Position numbers and translations under genes: made by a program. The notes beneath the pieces are model-generated. The model was not told the origin of the DNA and did no database searches. It saw only the letters and a program-made list of their open reading frames with translations. This document shows positions 10,456 to 20,514 of a DNA stretch of 64,000 bases, one piece after another (within the stretch, counting starts at the first letter, position 1; the number at the start of each line of letters is the position of its first letter). Source of the stretch: Bufo bufo (Eukaryota > Chordata > Amphibia > Anura > Bufonidae); NCBI RefSeq assembly GCF_905171765.1, contig NC_053392.1, positions 400,513,899 to 400,577,898 of the forward strand, given 5' to 3'.

Positions 10456-10566
10456 GATAATTTCTCGGACAACATCTTAGCGGTGAAAGAGCCAAAAATT
10501 GAAAATTTTGAATTTACATATGTTAAAGTGGTAAACGAGGACTTGAGTTGGGGATTAGTATTTTGA
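10456..10566 (+). pseudogene. Orphan terminal-exon-like segment, function unknown
   Basis: Directly after the acceptor, one frame stays open for 36 codons (acidic and aromatic, ending LSWGLVF), then a TGA stop, then AATAAA two bases later. That combination resembles a last exon with its poly(A) signal. I do not recognise the peptide. It may be an alternative short last exon spliced from the terminal-repeat exon, a captured exon, or chance. Confidence 0.25.
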
Positions 10567-10869
10567 ATAAACTAATTTCAAGCATGGCTAATTTTTTTCT
10601 TGTTCCTCAGTTCTTGCAGTGGTAGTAATGCAAGCATTTTTACAAATGCTACTATCACAATTATTAATCAGCAAATATTTATTATTGCAATTTATATTAT
10701 GTTTTTATTTTTTATTTATTAGGATCTATATACCTTCATTTATTATTTTGCTTAATTAAAATTTAATATTATTCTGAACAGGTAATAAATAAAAATATAT
10801 ACAAAAGTATGTTTTCAATTCTGTAAAAAAAAAATGTATTTTATTTATTTAAAAAAAAAAATTCTATTT

Positions 10870-11001
10870 TTATTTTATATAAAGTGTTTTTGCGGTAAGA
10901 AATTGTGGGTTCAGACCAGACTGGTAAGCTTCAATCCAATCTTCATCACTGGAACTAGAAACATGCTCCCTAAAGTTTTGGAGTTCATAAACCCTATCCA
11001 T
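10870..11001 (-). other. Small minus-strand open frame, 43 codons, function unknown
   Basis: Starts at an ATG at 11001 and reads through an acidic Ser-rich motif (SSSSDEDW) to a stop at 10870. The upstream minus-strand sequence has a CCCAG acceptor-like site near 11035. The composition is protein-like for AT-rich DNA, but I cannot assign it. It could be a small gene or exon of the element, or chance. Confidence 0.2.
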
Positions 11002-11368
11002 GTTTGCAAAGGGTTATTTACTGTTTCTACTGTTCAACGTTTCTGGGTTTGTATGTTGCAACAACATTTATGGTAAGTCACTTTATTTGGTAAGTATTTC
11101 CCAGTAAAGGTTTTTTCAAAGGTTCAACAATGGAGGACCAAATATCTTCAATATAGGAGGACCAAATATCTTTCGTTACAAATACATATTCCCCGTTGGA
11201 ATACTTTATTTTAAAGTTCTACGTTTCAATTATACACAGTTGAGTTTTAAGGATAACAGATATGGTAAGTTACAATTAAAATTTCTATATGTGTGCACTG
11301 AACATGTATATTCAAATTTTTTGTTTTATTTTTTTATTTTTTTTATCTTTACTACAGGAATTTGGAAA

Positions 11369-13380
11369 ATGCCAGCAACTTGTTGGGTCAAAAACAGCTT
11401 TTTCGTGCCAGGCACAATTGTAAATGGCCATGAAATTAAATTACATTGCTTTCTAAACATGAAGGAAAGAATAATAGAATGGTTGACAGTGTTAATTCCT
11501 TTTGCTAGAGAGGATTTAAATTTGCTTGCAGGCGAAATTTTTTTATAAAAAAAAAAAAGATATAATAAGTGTTCATTACATTTTGCCCATGACAATTTCA
11601 TTGTCAATGCTGGTGGTCGTGTACAGCAATTAGTGATATTTCAAAGCCAAGCATATTTGTAAATTTGCTAGATTCTGATAGAAAAGTGCACAATGATTTA
11701 TCAAAACCAAAACCATATAAAAAAAGGACAAAAGAAAATCTTAGTGACCTTCGGTTATCTGAAAGAGCTTTGTCATCCGAATCTTCTATAAATACAGAGT
11801 CTAGTGGGCAGACTGATTCGGTTTCATGCATGGAAATTCAACAACTTCCAGGGAATGTTGAAATTCCTATTACAAATATCGTGGACGCTTCAACATCAGA
11901 TTTTGATTTGACAAATTCCAAAATTATTAGTATTGAAAACAATCTTGTTCAAATGGAAGAAAAATCACCTATACTTGATTTTACCAATATAGTCACGGAA
12001 TCAACACCTTTGCCGGAGTGTTCCACAAATCAAAATTAACAGAAAATCAAAATTCCGTTTGTTAGTAATGTATTTCCTATTAGTTCAAATAAGAACCAAT
12101 TATTTGTCCAGCTACATGATGCAGGTAACAATGATGATGATGTTAGTGGAATTTTTCCTTTGACAGATGACATAATTGAGTTGGACAATAGTGTCACTCC
12201 TGCAGAACTAGACGCTAGTGAAGTCCTTGATCCAGTGGATTCCTCGTATGAGCCTTTGATGGTTAGCCACTGCTCATCTGATTTGTTAGCATTGCAGTCA
12301 ATTGTTGAAACTACTAATGATTATTCTTTGCAAGAACTACTTGTTGAAGACATGGTCAATGATCCTAAACTCATAGTCAATGAAAGTTGCTTGGATGTAC
12401 TGCTACGTCAGGTGAAGTGTCAGTATAGTGAAGGTTGCAATCTAACGATTAATTCTATTTCAAAACAAAGACACGGTAGTGCTTTTATAGTACGCGGTAG
12501 TTGAAGGAGAGGACACCAGTCTTTATTATGGAATACCCAACCTAAAATTGGTCGTTTTTGGAGTGGGAATGTCCTTTTGGCAGCTTCTATCTTGTGCAGT
12601 GGACTCAACTTTCAAAAGGTTCACAAGTTTTTTAACATCTTAGGTTTGACCTCATTTTCGGAGACTACTTTTTACAGATATCAAACGAGATTTATTTTCC
12701 CTGCAATCGATATTGCCTGGCAGCAACAAAAGAGAATATTATATGACGAAATGCATGCTTTTCCCATGTGTTTAAAGGGAGATGGTCAATGTGATAGCCC
12801 TGGCCATTCAGCAAAATATTGTACTTACACAGTAATGGAAATGTACACTGAAAAAATTATAGATTTTGAAGCAGTGCATCGAAGCCAGTGCAGTTCTTCT
12901 GTTGCTATGGAAAAATGTGGTTTTAAAACAGTGATGGATAGAGTTATTAGCAATGGCTTGGACGTTTGTGTCTTTGTCTCTGATCGACATGTTAGTATAC
13001 AAAAGATGATGCGCGAGATGTACACTGACATCGATCATCAGTTTGACATTTGGCATTACGCTAAGTCAATAAAGAAAAAATTGTTAAAGGCAAGTAACGG
13101 ATGAGCTGGACTGGAATTGAAACCATGGATTGATAAGATAAAGAACCATTTCTGGTGGAGTGTAAAAACATGTGATCACAATGAGCTTTTCTTCCGGGAA
13201 CGTTGGAATTCTGTTCTTCATCACATAGTCAATATGCATGAGTGGGAAGATGGAGAGCATTACAAAAAATGTTCCCATGAGGAATTGCATACTGAAAACA
13301 CCTCTGTTTTATGGCTCAAAAAGGAGAGTTTTAAAATCAATTTGATATCTGGTTTAGCTTATCCGTTACTTTCTATTTGA
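11369..13380 (+). pseudogene. THAP-Kolobok transposase, decayed
   Basis: Starts with ATG at 11369, just after a TACTACAG acceptor. The first about 90 codons are a THAP zinc finger (DNA binding at the element ends): MPATC at the start, the conserved W in IIEWL, then in another frame CSLHF and the KPSIF tail. The second cysteine is Ser, and there are frameshifts near 11540 and 11635. An acidic Ser-rich linker follows (11665-12500). The catalytic region (12505-13380) has GDGQCDSPGHSAKY, a VSDRH motif, HQFDIWH and HFWW, characteristic of Kolobok transposases. Stops or frame breaks occur at 12039, 12504 and 13104. The usual C-terminal part after the WLKK segment is missing. It lies about 3.2 kb from the convergent ballast gene. 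The family call is from remembered motifs. Confidence 0.82.
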
Positions 13381-14055
13381 TTATTGTTTACCATTATAAT
13401 TTGTTACTAAATTTAACTTTTTGGAAAGCAATTTTATGTTTTCAGATTCTTTCGTTAACTGTAATAGAAGTAGAAGAAAAGATTTATCAACTATGAAAAA
13501 TAAAAAATTAGTAAGTGCAAGTTTTTTTATTAGATTTTTTTAACCTTACTAATATAAAATAATCTATCATTTAAAATAATATTATTTGTTTTTAATAGGT
13601 TTCTTTGAAAAATAGCGTTCCATGAACAACAAACCAATATGCAGTTTTATCTGTTTCTGAAGTCAGTATTAATTGAAAATACAAAAATAAATTGTTATAT
13701 ATTTTTTTTAAATGCTGACAATCTGTCATTTTAAATATTTATTTTTTATTTAACACTTATTGAAAGGTGGTAATCCTGGGCGTAGGAGGAAAACTCTCTC
13801 TAGCCGTGGGATGCTATTTGTCTCAGCAACTCTACGATGGGTGCAAGTCATTATATTATTTTTTTTGTTAGAAATATTGTTTCTGTTTCATTCAAAAGTC
13901 ACTGTTTACCGCACCTTTTACGGACTAACACAAACTTTTGTACACAGGCGAAGAACAAGGTACCACCATGGACGGGACAGAACACAGCGGACATCATGTG
14001 ATTGCATGGACGTGAAAGACATCAGTGGACAGCAGTGTGAAGAGGCACTACATAA
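13381..14055 (+). other. AT-rich stretch without identifiable gene
   Basis: Contains polypyrimidine-AG sites (for example near 13446) and an open frame at 13760-14086 with no recognisable domain. This is where the missing transposase C-terminus would be expected, but I cannot find its motifs. Confidence 0.35.
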
Positions 14056-14510
14056 AGAGGAACTTTCATCGGTTCTAAAATTGTAATAGAATTATCAGGT
14101 TGTGTATGTAGAGCGGCCCAACGAGATCTCAATGGACTATTATTTCGGGGCGCACATGCGTTCATACGCTCTTTACACCTTTTATTTTCTATGGATTGGC
14201 TATACTAGGTGGAGTCTGCCCTGTTTATCAATGGGTTTTCCTTCTACCAGTCTTTAGTGCTGTTCAATCGCAGCGCACACCTCACAGCATGATATAATTT
14301 TTTTTATTCATGGCTGTGAGCTTTGTGCTGCAATTGTAATGCCCAGGAAGAAACTGGGCAGACTCGGCCAATTTTAAAAAATAATGAAAAAATGCCGGTG
14401 TACATAGTGGGAGAACGTAGTTGTGCCCAGGAATAATAGTAAGTGCAGTGAGCTACTGGTGAAATGTTCTACACAGCCTGATAATTATCTTACAATGTTT
14501 GAACCTTCAA
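14056..14510. mobile_element. Foldback Kolobok-type MITE, copy a, right end lost
   Basis: The left end AGAGGAACTTTCATCGG resembles the Kolobok terminus, and the sequence folds back on itself around about 14285 (CTCACAG / CTGTGAG). The right arm stops where copy b begins at 14511, so b probably inserted into or replaced the end of a. No coding content. Confidence 0.6.
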
Positions 14511-14978
14511 AGAGGACCTTTAATAGGTCCAAAAATTGCTAACTAATTATCAGGCTACATCTCATTGCACTTACTATTATCCATTGGTACCGCTACATTC
14601 GCCCGCTGTGTCCTCCAGTATCTTCACTGAATTAGTTCGACTAGGTAGAGTCTTCCCTGTTTCATCCTGGGCGTTCCTTCGACCAGGCTGTAGCACTATC
14701 CAATTGCAGTGCAGATCTCACAGCCTTGGAGTTTTTTTTTCCCCAGGCTGTGAGCTCTGCACTGCGATTGGACAGCGCTACAGCCTAGGAGAAGGAACGC
14801 CCAGATTGAAACAGGGCAGACTCCGCCTAGTCGAACCAATTCAGTGAAGATACTGGAGGACACAGCGGGCGAACGTAGTGGTGCCAATGTATAATAATTA
14901 GTGCAGTGAGATCCCTGGGCGCCACGCGATGTAGCCTGATAATTATTTAGCAATTTTTAGACCGATGAAAGGACTTAT
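14511..14978. mobile_element. Foldback Kolobok-type MITE, copy b, complete
   Basis: A 468-bp palindrome. The left end begins AGAGGACCTTT, the same as the parent Kolobok terminus; the right end mirrors it and is followed by TTAA (14979-14982). The left flank is a decayed TCAA. The arms pair from the ends through AGGCTACATC to the central TCACAGCC / GGCTGTGA near 14737. Frames inside are palindrome shadows. Confidence 0.7.
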
Positions 14979-14982
14979 TTAA

Positions 14983-15731
14983 AAGGTCATTTTTAATGAT
15001 ACATATGTTGCCTATGTGTCATCTTTTTACTAAAGATAACTTTATATTTATATTTTCAAATAATTTAAATTTTATCCATTTTAATAAATTATATATACAT
15101 ATTTATTCTGATTTTTATTTTTATAAAAATACATATATATAATTAAATTGATGTTTTCGATTTCAATGCTTAGTACATTTTAAAATTGTTACTAAATCCA
15201 AATTTTAGAAATTGTTAGCTAGTTTTTATTGTAAAAATTCTTATATTTGCTTATTTTGTTATTTTTATTTATTAGATCTTTATATAAATATATATATAGA
15301 AATGCAATTTGAGACAAATAAACTATGTAAATATTTATTAAACATTTATGTAACATTCTTTAGATCGATTTAATGAAAATTTTGAATGTAAAATATATAT
15401 TTCACATAATTTTTAAAAAATAAATGATTCAGTTTATTTGAAAAGTAAATGGTTGCACCCCTGATCAAAATTTTGAAATTTATCTAAGGGTTATTTGTTA
15501 GTTTAATTCTTTATATTATTTTTATGACATATGCTTTTCGAAATTTATATTTTGTAATTTTTTTTTTTATAATAGCTGATTCTTCACAATAGTGACAGAG
15601 TTCTTTGTCTGTAACATTTGACTCTGCTAATCCTGTTCATGTGAAATTGTTTTTATCAAATAAAATTAAACATTTATGTAATTTGTTGTTTTTTATTAGT
15701 ATTACCAAAACATATGCAAATATATCGTTAA
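14983..15731 (+). other. AT-rich spacer, nothing identified
   Basis: About 750 bp of strongly AT-rich sequence with poly(T) runs. No open frame of note, and no repeat or RNA gene recognised. Confidence 0.4.
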
Positions 15732-16245
15732 AAGGAAACTATTCTTGGATACAAAGATTGTAAGATTATTTTCAGGCTGTGTAGAGCAGCGCGCCGGGAT
15801 AAACCTTCAATTATAATTCCGTGCGCCCCTCTGTTTGCAAACTAAGTACAACTGTATTATAACATAATTGGTTATAATAGATGGAGTCTGTCCTGTTTCT
15901 CCGTGGGTGTTCCTTCTCCTAAGGCTGTTGCGATTTTCAAAAGCAGTGCCGAACTCACAGCCTGTACAGTTTTTTTATCACTGCCTGTGAACTCTGCTTT
16001 ACAATTGGATAGAGCTACAGCCAGGAAGAAGGAGGAACGCCAAGGGACAAGCAGTGCATACTCCACCTAGGTGAAGCAAGAGTACAAAAGAACATAAAAC
16101 ACGAAAGTAGTTAACGTGGACACAATGCGGGCAAACGGAATCGACAAGGGATAATAGTTAGTGCATGGAGATCTCTGGGCGCAGCTCTACTTGTCCATAC
16201 AGTAATCTAACAATGTTGGGATCAATAAAAGTTACTCTTCTTTAT
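15732..16245. mobile_element. Foldback Kolobok-type MITE, copy c
   Basis: Flanked by TTAA at 15728-15731 and 16246-16249. Shares the central palindrome (TCACAGCC / GCTGTGA-like) and the GAAGGAACGCC segment with copies a and b, but is more diverged. It sits between the transposase relic and the ballast gene. Confidence 0.6.
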
Positions 16246-16615
16246 TTAACTGGTATAGAACCCACAATAGCATACATAAAAACAAATATATAGTAGAGAC
16301 ATTTTTGGCGCAATAACAACTAGAGGATGCTATCACTGAGTCAATGCCAAATCCTCTACACTTTGAATGTCTGTACCACGATTGATGAGTTTTTCACTGT
16401 TTTGCCTCTCAAAGCTAGTGTAGAAGGCATGACAACTGAGTATAGAGATGAGGTGTAAAAACAAATCCACCGTTTGCTACTATAGGCTACTATCCCAATA
16501 TATTAAACGTTTATTTTTAAGTGAAATCCATGCACATACGAACACGAAACATACACAGATGCCTTCTGCTACCATGCACACTAGTAATAGGTTAGCCAAA
16601 TTTAAAGTTATAAAC

Positions 16616-16621
16616 TTTATT
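16616..16621 (-). terminator. Poly(A) signal of the ballast-like gene
   Basis: AATAAA on the minus strand, 22 bases downstream of the proposed stop codon (16643-16645). A very short 3' UTR like this is common in transposon genes. Confidence 0.55.
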
Positions 16622-16642
16622 GAAATCTGTCCTTTAACAGCT

Positions 16643-17502
16643 CTAATCCATGGCAAGATACTCCGCTGGCTCTTCTCTAAACATCAGAAATCCACAATAA
16701 TCTTGTTCTGGGTCAGGAAATACTATTCTTATGACAGACACAGTACAAGATGGAATTGGTCTTCTTTTGCCCACTCCACGATAGCCATGTATCCAAGCTG
16801 TGAAACCATGATAAGCCGTTTTTTTCTAAGTAGCCTGTAATACAATTTTTAACATATTAACTAAATAAAATAGAATTTTTTTATTTTACCTAAAATTTTA
16901 CAGGCAAAAATATTTAAAAACCAAGTGCCAGTAGCATGTTGTGTCATCAGTTTTATTATATGGTGATCAATCCATTACATAAATACAAACATATTCAAAT
17001 CTTTATCCGGGGGAGGATGCAACACTTGACCTATTGAACGCATTGATACCTCCACTCTTCCTCTATCTTCACAAAATTGATGAAAATAATCATGTTCAAT
17101 TATACATCGCATTTCTTCCAGATATGGTTCGATATTTGAAACTTCTTTACAGCATATTGATTCAATTTGCGTTGCTATCGGTTCACAATGCGTAAAAGAA
17201 CACCATATATTATTTCCAATTCTGTTGTCTGACTCTTCAAGTTCAATGTTATCTTCCTGGTTTGATGAATGAGTCAAGTTGTCGGGAAAACATGGTTCTT
17301 GACTATCTGAAAAACCATATTTTTCTTGTAGACATTTCTTTATCCATTCCAACTGGACAAGACAAAAATAAATTGAAAATAATCAGCATTATAAAGGATA
17401 AATATGAGACTAAATACTTTGTGAAAAAAAGGTTTATTTTTTTATTACTTTTTCAGATTTGGTAGCTGAGGCACATGGTGGCACAAGGGACACACCATCC
17501 AT
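16643..17502 (-). CDS. P2X7-ballast-like cysteine-rich protein, three-exon gene model inside Kolobok
   Basis: Minus-strand model: exon 1 17502-17449 (ATG, 18 codons, donor GTAATA), exon 2 17352-17026 (109 codons, acceptor GTCCAG), exon 3 16825-16643 (60 codons plus stop). The joined product is 187 aa and in frame. Residues about 68-112 hold W-C-x4-C, ESICCKE and CIIEHDYFHQFC; residues 128-173 hold KKTAYHGF, W-IHG, RRPIPSC, FPDP and YCGF. This order and spacing match the cytoplasmic zinc- and GDP-binding ballast domain at the C-terminus of P2X7 receptors, without the channel part. One cysteine expected in W-C-x-C-x2-C is Phe. The exon 2 donor (GTGTTG) is weak, and a 1-base shift at a run of seven A is possible. 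The function in the element is unknown; a regulatory or DNA-binding accessory role is conceivable. An AG acceptor before the ATG implies an upstream non-coding exon. Confidence 0.7.
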
Positions 17503-17694
17503 TATTAGACCTGTTTAAAAATACAAAAAATTAAATGAGTCCCAAAGTATAACAGCTAAACTCCTGCAAAAGCAAGAAATCAGTGATATTACAATTGTTA
17601 TTATAGCAATAAAATAGTTAATTGAATTCTTAATTGAATTAAGAGTTCTTAAAATCCATACTCTTTGTCTTAGGGTGTTTTATATGTGGTTTGA

Positions 17695-18850
17695 AGGATA
17701 ACCCCTATCATGCTCATTCCATAAGTGGGTTTGATAAGTGTTTAGCAGGATAACCCTCAGCATGATTATTGCCTTAGTGGGAATGAAAAGTGTTTATCAG
17801 GATAACCCCCAGCATGCTCATTGCCTTAGGGGGTTTGATAACTGTTTAGCAGGATAACCCCCAGCATGATTATTGCCTTATTGGGTTTGATAACTGTTTA
17901 GCAGTATAACCCCAGCATGATCATTGCCTTATTAGGTTTGATATCTGTTTATCAGGATAACCCCCAACATGCTCATTGCATTATGGGGTTTGATAAGTGT
18001 TTAGCAGGATAACCCCCAGCATGCTTATTGCCTTATGGGGTTTGATAACTGTTTAGCAGGATAACCCCCAGCATACTTATTGCCTTATGGGGTTTGATAA
18101 CTGTTTAGTAGGATAACACCCATCATGCTCATTGCCTTATGGGGTTTGATAACTGGTTATCAGGATAACCCACACCATGCTCATTGCCTTATTGGGTTTG
18201 ATAACTGCTTATCAGGATAACCCCCAGTATGCTCATTGCCTTAAGGTGTTTGATAACTGTTTAGCAGGATAACCCCCAGCATGCTTATTGCCGTAGGGGT
18301 GGTTATTTCTGCTGTCAAATAGTTATCACCCCCATCATGCTCGTTACCTTTGTTTTTTTTTATATCTGGTGTCAAATAGTTATCACCCACATCATACTCG
18401 TTGCCAGAGGGGTGGTTATATCTGGTGTCAAATAGTTATCACCCCCATCATGCTCGTTGCCAGAAAGGTTGTTTTTTCTGGTGTCAAATCGTTATCGCCC
18501 CCATCATGCTCGTTGCCTTAGGGGTTTTTATATCTGGTGTCAAATAGTTATCACTCCAATCATGCTCGTTGCCAGAGGGGTTGTTATTTCTGGTGTCAAA
18601 TAGTTATCACCCCCATCATGCTCGTTGCCAGAGGGGTTTTTATATCTGGTGTCAAATAGTTATCACCCCCATCATGCTCGTTACCAGAGGGCTTGTTATA
18701 TGTGGACTGAAATTGTTATTACCCCCCATCATGCTCGTTGCCGTCGGGGGTGTTTTATCTGTGGTCAAACATCACCCCATCATGATAATTGCCTTACGGG
18801 GTGGTGGGAGGTAAATATGTAAAAAAATACATCATGCTCGTTTATCTAGG
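17695..18850 (-). repeat. Right subterminal tandem arrays of Kolobok
   Basis: Mirror image of the left arrays: about 11 units of the roughly 57-bp family (17695-18300), then about 9 of the roughly 60-bp family (18301-18850), reading in the opposite direction. It has fewer units than the left side, as expected when each arm expands and contracts independently. No unique spacers. Confidence 0.9.
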
Positions 18851-19241
18851 GGTAGTATATATAACGTTTAAACAAGTTGCTAGTTTTCTATTTATTTTTT
18901 CCATACTTACTGGCAGGCTGCTGCCGCTGCGATCCGCTCCGACGGGAACTCCAAGATGGCACACGCCTCGGGATGTGTAAAAGCTCAAGTTCTCGCGAAT
19001 CTCGCAAGAACTTGAGCTCCTTCTCCCTGGCTAAGAGCGCGGCGTTCTGATTGGATGCGCTATTAGCCAGGGAGAAGAAAACCGCACCCTCTACAAATCT
19101 TTGACAAAGCCTACTCGAACTGATTCGCCTCATTTGCATATGAGGCGCAGGAATTACCGGAGGGCACAATGAGGGGACTGGGGGCCGCACTGTTAGGTAA
19201 GGTTACTGTTTCCATACAAGTTTTTTGGTAAAAGGTCCTCT
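18851..19241 (-). repeat. Kolobok right terminal repeat with inward promoter-like elements
   Basis: Reverse complement of 7945-8340 with scattered differences, ending in GGTCCTCT before TTAA. On the minus strand it carries, in order inward, the octamer ATGCAAAT (19132-19139), CCAAT (19050-19054) and splice donor GTAAGT (18910-18905). These would serve the ballast-like gene just as the left copy serves the transposase. Confidence 0.8.
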
Positions 19242-19245
19242 TTAA

Positions 19246-19521
19246 TATTATCTCTGTTACTACAACTACTAACAGCATTAGAATATAGCCGCCTTTCCTA
19301 TTTTGGGTTTTTAATGCTGCTATCTGTATTAATGTTCATCTAACTATGTAATGCTTCTACTATCTACTTCTAGAATAACGACAGATTATTTATTGCCAGA
19401 TTATTTTTTTACTGCTAGAAAAATGACATAAAAGACATCAACATCTATTGCCAGGTTATTCATTATTGTATTGATTTTAATTTGAACAAAGAAAACATTT
19501 TCTATTCATACAAAAGGTTTC
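19246..19521 (+). other. Target sequence between Kolobok and hAT elements
   Basis: Unique sequence with no gene. Its left edge was joined to 4219 before the TTAA elements came in, and its right edge to 42224 before the hAT element (shared TTCATGAC). It is probably part of the 5' leader of PLE copy 2. Confidence 0.5.
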
Positions 19522-19639
19522 TTCATGACTAGGGATGAGCGAACCCGAACTGTATAGTTCGGGTTCGTATCGAATTTTGGGGTGTCCGTGACACAGACCC
19601 AAACCCGAACATTTTCGTAAAAGTCCGTGTTCGGGTTCG

Positions 19640-19792
19640 GTGTTCGGAGCTTTCTTGGCGCTTTTTGAAAGGCTGCAAAGCAGCCAATCAACAAGCGTCA
19701 TACTACTTGCCCCAAGAGGCCATCACAGCCTTGCCTACTATTGGCATGGCTGTGATTGGCCAGTGCAGCATGTGACCCAGCCTCTATATAAG
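19640..19792 (+). promoter_or_regulatory. hAT transposase promoter: CCAAT boxes and TATA box
   Basis: CCAAT near 19683, an inverted CCAAT (ATTGG) near 19754 and TATATAAG at 19785-19792 form a textbook class II promoter pointing toward the transposase. A hairpin (ATCACAGCC / GGCTGTGAT) lies just upstream. Two duplicates of this block keep the TATA box at 30635-30642 and 33047-33054. Confidence 0.6.
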
Positions 19793-20054
19793 CTTGGGTC
19801 ACGTAGCGCTGCACGTCACTCTGCTGATTCAAGCATAGGGAGAGGTTGCAGCTGCGACGTTAGGGCGAGATTAGGCAGATTAACTCCTCCAAAAGACTTC
19901 ATTCTGTGATCGATCTGCAGCTGTGGATCATTGAAGTGCTAATATATTGACTTGCTCACTTTTTTGAGGCTGCCCAGAGCGTTTTTAGATCACTTTTTTT
20001 CTGGGGTGATCGGCGGCCATTTTGTGACTTGTGATGCGCCAGCACAAGCTATCA

Positions 20055-20514
20055 CCAAGTGTATTTAACCATCAATAGTGTGGTTATTTTTTGGCCATAT
20101 ACTACATCAGCTGCAGGCTGAGCCTGTGTCACCGAAGTGCATTTAACCATCAACAGTCTGATTATTTTTTGGCCATATACTACATCTGGTGCAGGCTGAG
20201 CCTGTGTCACCCAAGTGCATTTAACCATCAACAGTGTGGTTATTTTTTGCCATATACTACATCAGGGGCAAGTTGAGCCTGTGTCACCGAAGTGCATTTA
20301 ACCATCAACAGTGTGGTTATTTTTTTGCAATATACTACATCAGCTGCAGGCTGAGCCTATGTCACCGAAGTGCATTTAACCATCAACAGTCTAAATTATT
20401 TTTTGGCCATATACTACATCTGGTGCAGGCTGAGCCTGTGTCACCCAAGTGCATTTAACCATCAACAGTGTGGTTGTTTTTTGGCCATATACTACATCAG
20501 GGGCAAGTTGAGCC
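20055..20514 (+). repeat. 79-bp tandem repeat, about six units
   Basis: Units carry TTTAACCATCAACAGT, a TTTTTTGGCCATATACTACATC segment and GCTGAGCCTGTGTCACC, at spacings of 76-80 bp. Shorter four-unit versions follow the duplicated promoter blocks (about 30910-31205 and 33325-33620). The frames reading through are repeat translations. Confidence 0.9.

Larger units (their letters stand above)
7945..19241 (+). mobile_element. 11.3 kb Kolobok DNA transposon carrying two convergent genes
   Basis: Flanked by TTAA at 7941-7944 and 19242-19245. The ends are inverted: AGAGGACCTTTCACC on the left mirrors the right end, which reads out to GGTCCTCT. Terminal repeats of about 400 bp are followed on both sides by mirrored tandem arrays, so the inverted ends span about 2.3 kb (left) and 1.5 kb (right). 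The interior holds a THAP-Kolobok transposase pseudogene (plus strand, 11369-13380), three nested Kolobok-type foldback MITEs, and a minus-strand gene for a P2X7-ballast-like protein (16643-17502). The left TTAA is shared with the end of the neighbouring TTAA element, so the transposon landed exactly at that junction. Confidence 0.88.

Noticed and set aside
16448..16840. 130-codon plus-strand frame
   Set aside because: It is antisense to exon 3 and the 3' UTR of the ballast-like gene and has no domain match.
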